Source of the DNA: Kalaharituber pfeilii
Lineage: Eukaryota; Ascomycota; Pezizomycetes; Pezizales; Pezizaceae
Length of the DNA: 64,000 bases
Assembly (NCBI GenBank): GCA_015179045.1
Contig: WHUZ01000034.1
Coordinates: forward strand, 124,001 to 188,000
Direction: 5' to 3'
Part shown: positions 10,981 through 22,023 of the stretch, piece by piece
Layout: every line of letters begins with the position of its first letter
Numbering within the stretch: the stretch's first letter is position 1
Notes under the pieces: model-generated
The model's database searches: none
The model's input: only the letters and a program-made list of their open reading frames with translations
Told to the model about the DNA's origin: nothing
Translations under genes and position numbers: made by a program

Positions 10981-11663
10981 ATGGCTGGTAAAGGTTTGTT
11001 GTTGTACTCAACTATACTACAGTAATACTAATATTCATAGGGTCAAAATCAAGAAAAAAAGGTTCAGGAAAGAGCACAGATACCGCAAGGGGGCTAGGAT
11101 TCCATGATGAGGGAATACCCCCCAACCTCTATGCATACTGGAGGCGGGATCTCGGACGCCTGATGATACTGCATGATTGCAGAGGCCCTGCCTATTCTGG
11201 CACGAAGGACTGGGAGCCTTTTCTGGAGGTGGCCTGGAATCTCCCAACGTTGGCCCCGCGTGCCCGCCATATGATCAGACATGATCCTGAGATGCAGGCC
11301 TTGCATGCCGCACTGGCTTCAGATGTTGCCAAAAAAATTCGAAATGGAGATAAGATTGCAAAGCGGGTGTCTGAGGAGGCTGACAAGGTATGGATGAATG
11401 GCCGGAAAAAAAATAAGCAAACCCCTCCCTCTGCAGGCTCAGGCTCAGCATCTCCGTCATCACCTTTGGCCTCCTCAGAATCCTCTCCAGCCCCCTCCTC
11501 AGTGTCCTCTCCGGCCCCCTCAGCATCACTTCCGGTCCCCGCCTCAGCATCACTTCCGGTACCCCCCTCAGCATCACTTCCGGTCACCCCCTCAGCATCA
11601 CTTCCGGTCACCCCCTCAGCATCACTTCCGGTCACGCCCTCAGCATCACCTTCACCCTCCTAG
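10981..11663 (+). CDS. Unknown protein, paralogue of the 6349 gene, two exons
   Basis: Exon 1 is 10981-10993 and exon 2 is 11041-11663. The 47-nt intron has GT...AG ends and a CTAAT branch-like word. The product is 211 residues. A short basic N-terminus (GKGSKSRKKGSGK) precedes a domain at residues ~27-110 with GFHDEGIPPNLYAYWRRDL, then W-PFLEVAW, TLAP and DVAKKIR. This domain aligns with the 6349 product. The C-terminal ~60 residues are tandem 8-residue repeats of SASLPVTP type encoded by a 24-bp repeat. Upstream are the palindrome and TATA box; downstream is the inverted satellite and a DUF6532-like gene on the same strand. Function unknown. Confidence 0.75.
11518..11660 (+). repeat. 24-bp coding tandem repeat
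   Basis: Units of the form 'cagcatcacttccggtcacc' repeat six to seven times in frame and encode the Ser/Pro/Val/Thr tail of the 10981 gene. Units differ mainly at the 3' end (cccc, accc, cacc), so the array has probably expanded and contracted. Confidence 0.8.
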
Positions 11664-12064
11664 GCGTCACTTCCGGCCCCTCAACATCCAGCATTTGAAC
11701 AGGTGGTGAGTTCAACTTGAATCCTAATTTGCGCCTCAATCCATTGTAAGTTCTAACAGGAGGCATTCTAGGACTACCTAGGGTATATGATTGGACACAT
11801 AAGGTCGGATATCTCTCTCAAATTGTGAATTTCTTTTCATTTTTATTAAGTTATTGTATTCATTTGGTAGTGAATTACATGTGTATGGGAGTTGGGGAAG
11901 GTTCACCTTGTTCCGGTTGATACATTTTCTGGTTTCTCTGTACTTAGTTATTTTCTTTATTGGTTTGTATAGTAGCGTTAGCCACTCAATGGGAATGCAG
12001 ACTTGTTTTTTTTTGGGCAGACAAAAGCTCCCACAGTGCTATGGCGGATGGTCAGGACCCAGAC
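11664..12064. other. 3' flank of the 10981 gene, no gene seen
   Basis: T-rich downstream region with no recognisable coding or repeat content before the inverted satellite begins. Confidence 0.5.
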
Positions 12065-13310
12065 AGTGCGAGGTGCTAGACGTTCAGGATCCCGCTTGAA
12101 AAATTTCAAAGCAGTATCGAAGCGGTGGACGCTCAGGATCTTATTGCCACTAACGGAAATTTCTGGGCGGGACTTGAGTTGCAACAGTAGGTGGAGAAAA
12201 TGTGGAGTGCTAGATGTTCAGGACCCCCGCTTGGAAATTCCATTGGTGGAAAGACAATATCAAGGCGGTGGACGCTCAGGACCTTATTTCCGTATCCACT
12301 ACTAGGGCGGGATAACCAGCCGCTCATGATCCTGCCCGGAGTTTTGATTAGTCGCAATAAGATCCTAAGCGTCAATAGTGCTTTGGAATTTCCAAGCGGG
12401 GATCCTGAACGTCTAGCACTCCACATTTTCTCCACCTACTGTTGCAACTCAAGTCCCGCCCGGAAATTTCCATTAGTTGCAATAAGATCCTAAGCGTCCA
12501 CCCTACTAATGGATCCAAGCGGGGATTCTGAACGTCTAGTACTCCGCATTTTCTCGACCTATGCATACTGTTGCAACTCAAGTCCCGCCCGGAAATTTCC
12601 ATTAGTTACAATAAGATGCTGAGCGTCCACCGCCTTGATATATTGCTTTCACACTTATGGAATTTCCAAGCAGAATCCTGAACGTCTACCTTTGCATTTT
12701 CTCGGACGAATTGTGACTAGTGGAAATTTCCGGGCGGGACTTGAGTTGCAACAGTAGGTGGAAAAAATGTGGAGTGCTAGACGTTCAGGATCCCCGCTTG
12801 GAAATTCCAAAGCACTATTGACGCTTAGGATCTTATTGCGACTAATCAAAACTCCGGGCAGGATCATGAGCGGCTGGTTATCCCGCCCTAGTAGTGGATA
12901 CGGAAATAAGGTCCTGAGCGTCCACCCTACTAATGGATCCATGCGGGGATTCTGAACGTCTAGTACTCCGCATTCTCTCGACCCATGCCGCGGTGGGATA
13001 ATAAAATTTCCAGCCGCTCATGATCCCGCTCGGAACCTAGCCTGTCACAAACCCGTGTAAGACATCGCATACTAATCAGGGTCTAGCATGTGAATCCTAC
13101 AATTTATGAGACAATGCAAGGTGACAAACACTCAGGATCCCGCCTGGAAATTTCTGTTAGTAATAAGAGTAAGCTGCGGGTAAGAGGCATAATGGATGGT
13201 TAAGAGGTCTAGCATGTGAGTTCTATTCGACAAGATAGTCTAAAATGATTAGGCTCTCTATTGTAATTTCCATTATTGGAAAGGAATATGAGGTTGTGGA
13301 CGCTGAGGGT
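12065..13310. repeat. Modular satellite in direct and inverted orientation
   Basis: A module of roughly 120 bp recurs at least six times, in both orientations. Its landmarks are 'gctagacgttcaggatcc', 'gcttggaaattcc', 'ggtggacgctcaggatctta', 'ggaaatttccgggcgggac' and 'gttgcaacagtaggtgg'. The best preserved part is a hairpin with arms 12269-12472 and 12721-12924 (204 bp each, one mismatch by eye). Decayed modules continue to about 13310. Short frames across it are by-products of the repeat. No transposase, terminal repeats or target duplication were found. Confidence 0.85.
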
Positions 13311-13478
13311 CTGTATAGATGTCAGTACCTTAAACCTCACTTAGCGGTGCGGATAGATTATAAAGCTGCCTACTCACCCGTCGTAGCAAGTAATAGACCA
13401 TAGAAGGCATCGGCGACTAGGTGCTTTTTTGGTTTCTTTTTTGTACATTCCCTTTCAGCTTTACTTCTTCTTTCAGTC

Positions 13479-15166
13479 ATGACCTCAAAAAAGAGCCGTA
13501 GTAAAGGAAAAGCTCCCATGAGAGACCTAAATCCCTTTACAATCACTCGTGCTGTCCATTTAGCGGCCTCTACCGCATCTTCGTCAACCCTGTCATCGAC
13601 TGCAACATCGAGTTCTACTAGGAAAAGGGCCTATACTCAAACACTTGATGCACCTCAGCTGTCATTAGAAGAGTCAAGAAGAGCAAAAATTCGATGGAAA
13701 GAGGTTTGTCTTCCCCAAGCTTTGCATGGTCATTAGCTAAACTATTGCACAGGGTGAAAATTCGGAAGTGCAGGCATCATCAGAAGCAACGACACAGCCC
13801 AACAATTCAGCTAGTGATATGCAACACACCAACTTTCAGTGAAAGTAAGAGTGACTTCGAGGGTCCATAATAATCGGAATTCCAGAAGCATAGCAAGGTT
13901 TCAGGGCGATGAACGAGCCGTCGTGGAAGAAGCCGCAAGGCTGATTAAACTCCACACCCTCTTCAAGGATCCGCTCCCAGACCTCGCCCATACGGCTATG
14001 ATAATAGAGCAGCTGTGGGAGGAGGCGCAAAGCAACACAGGGGTAAAGATGGATAAAGATGACAAGATCGAAGGCTATGTCAGCTCCCTCTTACTCTTGA
14101 AATTCGAAGTGGACACTAACGGACCTTCGGTGTCTGGCTGCAGCTTCGGTCAATCCAATCACGGACACGGTCGCATCTTCTACATGAAATCAAAAAAAAT
14201 ATCGACATCCTATATGGCTTCGCGGACAAGCCTTCAACGTTCATACGCGTTCATGTACGGCGGCTCATGGAAGGTGACAGCTTCACCTGTCCAGAAAAAG
14301 ATCGTGAGGTAGCAGCCAGTCTCTGTCTATAGAGTGATGTTGAGAGTCTGACAGCGAATAGGACTGCCTGTACAGGTTCAGCGCTCCTGAAATCGTTACC
14401 ATCATTTATGATAAGTATTTCGCGGGCCCAAGGATGCTAGGTAACACAGAGCCGGAATTTATCAAAATGATAAATGGTACCTTTATTGCTCTTGTCTGCG
14501 CGTGCATTTATCATCTGCTAGGCGCCTGGGTGGAGGGTGAGTTCAATGAACCACCCGATTTCAACTACGCAAACTCCTTCAGTAAGTATCCAACCGGTAA
14601 CGTACACTGAATGTCCAGGTGTAGACTGACTGAGGTGGCCAGGATATTATCGCCGCCTATACGACCAATGGAGGAGGGACTTCAATGGAGCTATGCAACG
14701 TCAGCTCCTGAATGTAATCAAGGGGTCGATAGTTGAGAAGATAGCCGCAGTACGCAAACCAAGGGCCATCGAGCGAGGCCTACCCTATGCCGTCAGTGAC
14801 GAGCATCAGAAGGCATATGCTCAGCGGCTTGCAGATGCTTCGGCGAAAGCTTCTGAAAGGCTAGGAAGGTACTTTGGCGGGGAGACAATAGAGTCTACGG
14901 ACAAGGACGATGACGAGGAGGATGAGGATGACGAAGGGGAGGAAAGTGACAATGATGGGGGGAATACTAACGACGACGACGATAGGGACGACGGGGGGGA
15001 TACTAACAACGACGACGGGGATGATAAGGAGGACGACGAGGATGATGAGGACAACGACGGAGAGGATGAGGATGAGGGACTTGGCAAGGAGGACGAGGAG
15101 GAGATGGAGTCAGCCCAACGGGATCCGTATAAGGAAGCCCTGTTAGCTTACGCTAACAGCAAGTGA
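13479..15166 (+). CDS. DUF6532-like protein with long acidic tail, six exons
   Basis: Exons 13479-13703, 13753-13838, 13898-14108, 14144-14308, 14362-14581 and 14643-15166 join in frame with GT-AG introns of 49, 59, 35, 53 and 61 nt, giving 476 residues. A Ser/Thr-rich N-terminus is followed by EEAARLIKLHTLFKDPLPD (~residue 110 on), then the IKKNIDILYGF, FSAPEIVTIIYDKYF and ALVCACIYHLLGAWVEGEF blocks, and YYRRLYDQWRRDF. I associate this pattern with the fungal DUF6532 family, whose function is unknown. Residues ~388-460 are almost entirely Asp/Glu with Asn/Gly. A TATA-like TATAAA lies at 13359-13364 and a CT-rich leader follows. The 35-nt intron is at the lower size limit and should be confirmed. 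No disabling mutation is seen. Confidence 0.72.
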
Positions 15167-15434
15167 CCGAGGTTCATCCTTTCCCGGACCCGGATAGTCT
15201 TAGGTGGTATCCAGAGGGGATTTTTTTTTTTAATTTTTTAACTTTTTTCTCTTTGTTTCCTCTCATTTTTTCTTGGTCTCCGGTTGCTTGTATTTATATG
15301 GCCTGTTAGTATTGCTTTTGTCTCTTTTCATACACGGTCCGCCTTCAGAGTGTCTTTTTTCCCTCCGTTTCTTTCTCTTTATTTCTTTTCCTGTGAGTTT
15401 CATTTTAGTATGGCTTGTTTGTCTCTATCTCTTT

Positions 15435-15490
15435 TTTATTTTATATTTTATGTCAATACTCGCATGCCACCCTAAGAGCTATGGCGAGGT
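15435..15490 (-). mobile_element. Ultra-short LINE tail insertion (family B) with 11-bp target duplication
   Basis: The 56-bp insert reads on the minus strand 'cctcgccatagctctt...gcatgcgagtattgac' followed by an A-rich, T-interrupted tail. TCTATCTCTTT occurs at 15424-15434 and 15491-15501. The insert lies about 270 bp past the DUF6532-like gene. Confidence 0.85.
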
Positions 15491-15501
15491 TCTATCTCTT
15501 T

Positions 15502-16430
15502 CATTCCATTGATATTGTAGGTTCTATAATGTTCAACTGAAGATTTTGATGAGATCTATTGGATTTTTTTATTTTTTATTTTTATTTTTTAATTTTTTTA
15601 TTTTTTTAAACTGAATGTTTTATTATTTTTTTTTTTACTATTTTCTTTTTTTTCTTTTATTTTTCTTTTTTCTATTTTAGATATCATAACTTGTGTGCTA
15701 CTCTGTTGGCTATGATTGGAATTAGATGGTTAAATAATATATTTTTATGCTATATTACTTAGTATATCTATTATCAGTTCAGTATTTTTTGCATTTTTTT
15801 TTATTTAATATATATATATTAAGATAGGTCTAATACAATATAAAGACTTGAAATATATATGCAGACGTTTATAAGAAGGTAGTTTTCAAGATATAAAATA
15901 TAAAGTAGTATTTTGAAGGAGATATATTGGAGCTGTATCTAGACTCTTAAGAGGAGATAAAAGGCTTAACTTGGATAGTACTAAGCTTGGTCTATTATAA
16001 AATAGAAAGACTTGAGTTTTAAAGATAAATTATTATAATTAGTATTTTTAATAAGTTAACTAACTTTAATACTTTTATTAAATTATATATAAGTATTAAT
16101 AATAAAAATAGAGCTTTATAATATATATATTTCTACTTTTATCTCTATTACTAAATCTATTATTTTTTACTTTTTATAAGTCTTTAAAAAAACTATTTTA
16201 ATAAACTTTTTAGTAAGTTAAATTTAAATCAGCTAAAAGTAAAAACTTCTTTTAGATAAAGAAAATAAAAAATAATAAGAAAATAATCTATATATATATT
16301 ACAAATAACTAATATATTACTAGCAGATTATTAATTACTCTTTTTAAAAAAAAAACTTAAATAACTAGAACTGCTAAAACTAAACTTACTATTTCTAGTT
16401 TTTCTACTAATATTACTTTCTTCTATATTA
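15502..16430. other. AT-rich decayed DNA
   Basis: T-rich, then A/T-rich sequence with almost no CpG and long runs of TA-type words; no frame longer than noise. It has the look of old repeats mutated toward A+T by RIP or methylation-driven deamination. Confidence 0.6.
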
Positions 16431-16995
16431 GGGGTTGTCAATAAATAACTGAAAATAGCTACTAGAAAGTACTACTACTAACTGAAGTGCTTTTAGTGCC
16501 TTGGCTCCTTTATTCATTAATCTGTTGGCTGGTAGTCTCTAGTACCAACATAATACTTATTACCAGTCAAATTTGACTAGTAGTAGACTCTCCTAGTAAG
16601 AGTACTTAGTTAGTAGCCTACTTTGCTGTATATATCTATATTATTTTATACTATATGTATCACCTGCGTATTTATATTCTGATTATATTAATATTAAGAT
16701 ACATCTACAAATACAAATAATATATATATATCCTCTTTATAGGTTCATTATATGTTAATTAAAAATCATAAGTAGTATAATAGCTTTTATATTACTTCAC
16801 TTCTGAGCTCTTATTATATTATAGCTCTTCAACTTAGATGAAATATAATAAAGTTGCTATACATGAGTCTTATTATATAGAGGTATATTTGTAGTAATTC
16901 ATAGTACTTACTAATAAATTTCATAAGAGTATAAGAGATGCCTCATAACATCTGCCTAGTTTGGCTGGCATATTTCACTAGTACCTTCTGGTAGC

Positions 16996-17634
16996 TGTTA
17001 CGGGGTACATTGGAGGTAAGCCGTTTACTAAATAACTAAGTGCAATATGAAATATAATTAAATATAAGTCACAGAAAATAAAGTAGTTAAGGTAGTAAGA
17101 AAGCTTTATATTTGTTAGGGTTGAGTTCTGGGTCCTTGCTCTTCTAACTCCAGTGGGTCAGGCTTCTATTTATACAAAATGTAGTTCTTCAAAGCTGTTA
17201 ACAAATTCAGCTTGAATAGATTCTGGGGATCAAGCCAGACCCTGAAAAAAGCCAAGTAACAGCCTTTCTTTTTTAACCAACTCTTACAATAAATTCTAGA
17301 ACAATAAATACGAGAACTTGAAACCTCTAATATAAGCCTCTATCTAAAAATACCATCATAACTCTGATTTCTATGCAAAGATTAATGATATGAGAAAATA
17401 AGAAAAGGTTATCATACAACGAATAGTACAACAGAAGCTGCCAGAAGAGTTAGTAACCAAGATTACTAATCTTAATAGTTACTTACTTCTTAACTAAAGA
17501 AGTTCCACTACCACAGACCTGACTAGTATCAGGTTAGCTAAACTTCTGACTGGTAGGCTTTATAGTTGGTAGTACCTTTTGACGATACTTAAACAAGACA
17601 GTGTTATAGCATGAGAATAATTATGCCTGTAACA
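16996..17634 (-). repeat. Gypsy-A 3' LTR, transition-mutated
   Basis: It is the same length as the other LTR (639 bp) with no indel seen. It differs mainly by transitions, nearly all putting T or A here where the 5' LTR has C or G. Confidence 0.92.
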
Positions 17635-18524
17635 GTACTCCACTTCTTAGAGCACACGTCCCAAGTGCCTGTTAGCTATTACTCTTTAATTTCTTAAAAG
17701 AATATAAGCCATACAGCTTAGTATCGGTAGATCTCTTACCTTGACCTTAGCAACTTAATTGCCATAATCGTACTCAAGGTAATATTCCATAATGTCCTGA
17801 CTATAGGCTGTGCCTCTACTTAGTCTTTGACATTGAAGGTAGTTAGTAAGAGCTTTACCTATTTATTATAAGACATACTACTATATTCATAGTGTCTTGA
17901 CCTCTTGAACACTTTTCTGTTTGACACCTTGGCTTGTATCTAGAATAAGTGTTAACACTATACAAACTTAAGTTCGTAGGTTAGGTCCATGCTATACCTT
18001 TATGATAAATATATCTGCACTCTAGGTTGGTAACTTAACTGCATTTCTAACTTCTCTTTCTCTTTCTTCCTCGTTGTTCTGATTCGGCTTGTTTTTCTTT
18101 ATCAGAGTATCATTTGTGGAATTCTTTAAATGCATCTACCGATGATCCATCATCCATCAATAGTTCACCTAGGCTTTCCTATATTGACTCCTCTGGCCCA
18201 TAACCTTCCTACTGCATAAGGTACTCTAGTATCTTCTTGGTACCGTTGTATCGTACGTCAGTAATGGAGGCTATAAAGTATTCTTTCTCGCCTTCTTATA
18301 TTAGTGGAGATGGTTGGTTGGGTAGAGGGTTGAGAGTGAATATTTTGAACAGTTCGAGTAGTGAAACATGAAAGACAGGGTACATCTTCAAGTTGTATAG
18401 TAACTTAAGCTTGAAGGAACGTTTGCCTATTGCTTTTTCGATAGTGAAGGGTCCGATCAACTTAGCATCGAGTTTCTTAGAAGATCTTTTTGTTGGAATG
18501 TTTTTGGCATTAAGCATGACTTTG

Positions 18525-19407
18525 TGTCACAGCCCACGCCCTACAGTCTCCGCACATCAAGCCACGACCGCCGGCAAGCCACGACCGCCGGCAAGCCACG
18601 ACCGCCGGCAAGCCGTGACCGCCTCCTGCCAACAGCCGGCAAGCTCATAGAACCGGCTAGCAACCTGCCAGTATAGCCCGCCTGCCAGTACAGCCCGCCT
18701 GCCAGTATAGCCCGCCTGCCAGTATAGTCCACCTGCTAGTATAGCCCGCCTGCTAGTACAGCCCGCCTGCTAGTATAGCCCGCCTGCTAGTACAGCCCGC
18801 CTGCTAGTATAGCCCGCCTGCCAATACAGCCCGCCTGCCAGTATAGCCCGCCTGCCAGTACAGCCCGCCTACTAGTATAGTCCGCCTGCTAGTATAGCCT
18901 GCCTGCCAGTACGACCAGTCTGCTAGTATAGCCCGCCTGCCAGTACAGCCCGCCTGCTAGTATCGCCGCCTGCCAGTATCGCCCGCCTGCCATGAAAACT
19001 CTGCCTTCACCACTCTGTTCTTACTTCTGCCCTCGTCGCTGCTTCTACCTTTGTATTATGCTTCTCAGGTAATGAACCTATCATGTATATATAGGCTCTA
19101 TCTTGCCCTCATGTAAATAGTTCCTTCTCTCCTTGTCTGTTGTCTTGTCTTCTTAATAGACCCATATGGTTCCTCGCAGTCTATATGTTCTTGTTATTCT
19201 CGTCAATCCCTAGATCCAATTCAGTACTTGGTCTTCTCTGCCTTTTCACCATAGCCTGCCATCGCCGTTGAACTGGAACCTCTGAACTGCTCCTGTCAAG
19301 CCTCTCCTGTCAAGTTTGTCAGGCCTCTGCCATTCAGCGCTTGCAAAACTACTGTTACCCTGAACCGGTCGTATCCCTTAGCAGCACCAGCTTGCCGCCG
19401 CGTGACA
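18525..19407 (+). mobile_element. Solo LTR, gypsy family C (883 bp)
   Basis: It begins TGTCACAGCC and ends GCGTGACA, with the target duplication CTTTG at 18520-18524 and 19408-19412. A family-C relative lies in the opposite orientation at 32792-33571. Two tandem arrays inside share a 17-bp period: 'agccacgaccgccggca' near 18570-18620 and 'cagtatagcccgcctgc' at about 18657-18990. The contrast between GC-rich LTR and AT-leaning host gypsy shows this is a later arrival. Confidence 0.9.
18657..18990 (+). repeat. 17-bp tandem array in family C LTR
   Basis: About 20 units of 'cagtatagcccgcctgc' with C/T variants (gccagt or gctagt, tata or taca). The other LTR copy carries fewer units, so copy number varies. 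Confidence 0.85.
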
Positions 19408-21120
19408 CTTTGTCTCCTTCCTTGAAGTTTGGCTGTTGGGCGTGATATTGATCGTACCACTTAGCTGCTCATTTGATTGATTTATTTAGTTCCTTGTGAA
19501 TCCGTTTCCATTCTCCTATGAGTTCTCCTGAGGGTACGTTGAGGGCCTCTTCCTCATTGATAGTATCAACAAGGGGGTAAAAGCTATAGTTGGCGAAGAA
19601 AGGTGAGGTCTTGGTGGAGCTATGTTGTGCGTTATTGTATACGAACTCTGCGAGGGGTAAGAGTTGGTTCCAATTGTCCTGGTAGTAGGTGACGTAGTTG
19701 CGGAGGTAACCTTCGAGGGTTTGGTTGACTCTTTCGGTTTGTCTATCGATTTCCGGGTATGCAGTGGTACTCATGTTTAGGTTGACTTTGAGTTTCTTTA
19801 TGAGTTTCTACCAGAAGTTCGAAGTAAACTTCGAGTCTCAGTCTGATATAATAGACTTCGGTAAGCCATGGAGTCACTATATTTCTCGAAGGAAGGTAGT
19901 TGCTAATTGTTCTGCGGATTGTTCTGCTAGAGGGATGAAGTGAGCCATCTTAGTGAACCTATCCACTACTACTCATATTTGTGTGAAGCCGTCTGAAGGA
20001 GAGAGTTCGGTAATGAAGTCCATGCTGATAGAGGACCATGGTTGGTATGGTATCTCATGAGAGTGAAGGAGGCCATATTTCTTGTGTCTTCGTACCTTGT
20101 TCCTTTGGTATTCCAAGCATGTGCCGATGTATTCCATGATATCGTTATGAGTATTAGGCCAATAGAAGTCCCTACCGATAAGTTCTGTGGTTTTTTCGAT
20201 TCCAAGGTAGCCAGCGAGGGGATGATTATGTTTTGCTTGAAGTATTTCCTGTCTAAGGGCTGTTGGTATTACAAACCGGTTGTTGTGTAGGACTACTTCA
20301 TCATAGATACTGAATCATTTATCGACGTTATCATTCTTCTGCTGGATGCGTTCTTTAAGTTGAGTATACCATTTATCCTTTTTCCCTTCTTTGATTAGCT
20401 TGCTCTTCCATTCGTTAGTTAATACTACCACTTTCAGAGCTTTTATTGTTCTTGTAGTCAAAATTTCTTCCTCTTCCTGCCACGTTCCTTTTTTCCAGAA
20501 CTTAGTTTCTTGCTGATCTCGCTGTCTACTCCCTTTCTTAAGGACGTGGTCACCACATCTGGATAAAGCATCTGCCTTGGCATTCACTTTTCCTTTTTGG
20601 TAGGTGATTGTATAGTCGAATGGGGCAAGTTTTTCTGCCCATCATGCTTGACAGCGAGATAGCTTCTTAATAGTGTTGAAGATCCAGAGATTGTCATGGT
20701 CGGTATAGACTTTGATGCTATGCTTAGCACCTTCATAGTATTCTCTCCAGGTATCTGTCATATATTCCACCATAGCTAGCATCTCCTTGTCGAAGATGTC
20801 ATAGTTAATTTCAGCTGGGGTGAACTTCCGGGAATGGAATGCAACTGGGTGTAGTTTGCCATCTTCTTGCTTCTGACTTAGGATCCCTCCAAGTGCGAAG
20901 TCGCTTGCATCCGTTTCTAGAATGATTTCATGTTCTGGGTGATAGTATGCTAGAATCGAAGCAGTCGTGAAAGCTTCCTTAAGTTGTTGGAAAGCTTCCT
21001 CTTGTGGAGGTCCCCAGACTAGCTTTGCCTCTTTATTGAGTAGTCGAGTTAGAGGTAAGCATATCTTACTGTAGTCCTTAATGAAGCGTCAGTAGAAGTT
21101 AGCAAATCTTAGGAAGGATT

Positions 21121-21752
21121 TGTTATGGCTAAGGTAAGACTTACGTGACCCACGGAACACTTACCCTGAATACCAATGCTGCTTGAGCGGACTGATCACC
21201 CGTTAGGCTTGAAATTCATTTTTGCCCGAATAGGGAAGTGCTAAGGAAGTGTGTGTCGTCGATTAATGGTATAATCTCCGGATTACCCATGTACCCTGCA
21301 TGCACTCGGCTGATTAAAAGCTAATATATGCGCACATGCACTAGTACATAGCATTATCTTGCGTCCGTACTATTTTCGCATGTTTCTGTTACGTGTGCCT
21401 ATTACCACCGGTATTGGCATTGATAAGGAATTGCTACGTTGCCAGTCATTTATTCATTTGTTGACTAGTTATGTATGACTGCGCTGAAGTCTATATAAGC
21501 GCCGGCTGGCGATAGCATAGTTAAAAGAATCAAGACACTAGCGGTGTTCTAAGTTCTCTATAACTCTGAACCTATCGTTCCCTCACTACGCCCGTGAACC
21601 GCTCCGCTCCGCTGCGCGCCCCACGCCGAGTAGCTGCCCTTTCGGCCCGCCGTATATACGCCTCCGTAGCCATTCCGGCCCGCCGTATACACCCTTAGCC
21701 GTAACACCTATCCTCCGGGCCCAGCGTAGCCGAGCCCCTCACGCCCGTAACA
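21121..21752 (+). repeat. Gypsy-B 5' LTR (632 bp)
   Basis: Contains a TATA-type 'ctatataag' near 21490 as likely promoter. It retains full C runs at eight places where the 3' LTR has one C fewer, and has a few more T/A residues near its start. Confidence 0.9.
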
Positions 21753-22023
21753 TTACACCGCTCCTTCACATACCAGCCCCGCCTCACAACGTCGGCACCG
21801 GAAGGCTCATCCGCCGCCCCCTCTTCCTCGAGGACCTCTCCCCGGAGATGTCGCCAACCTCCGTGACGAGCAAGCGAATACTAACACTAGGTGGATCGCC
21901 TGAGCCTGTGAGTGTATAGATCTCGTGGCAAAAGCGTTTCAAGGTAATGTATCCACCCCTCTCTCTTAGAGCCAGCAAGACCTGCAAAACACGATAACCC
22001 ACGTTGCCCAGCTACTGGCAAAA

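Larger units (their letters stand above)
18130..21115 (-). pseudogene. Gypsy-A pol 3' half: RNase H, integrase, chromodomain
   Basis: Minus-strand blocks in order are: RNase H with LETDASDFALGG (~20.9 kb), an H2C2-like region, and the integrase core ending QTERVNQTLEGYLRNY (19774-19469). After the solo LTR come the GPFTIEKAIGKRSFKL linker (18517-18296) and a chromodomain with Y-W-GYGPEESI (to about 18130). Several tryptophan codons have become stops, for example near 20650 and 20315, as C/G-to-T/A decay would produce. The solo LTR at 18525-19407 splits the integrase C-terminus. Confidence 0.85.

Noticed and set aside
12003..12955. Several 60-100 codon frames with near-identical peptides on both strands
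   Set aside because: They are translations of the inverted satellite modules, not genes.
14821..15146. Ser-rich minus frame and Met/Arg/Thr-rich plus frame over the acidic tail
   Set aside because: Pure by-products of GAC/GAG-type codon repeats of the DUF6532-like gene.
18666..19000. Possible CRISPR-like array in the 17-bp repeats
   Set aside because: Units are contiguous without spacers and lie inside a eukaryotic LTR.
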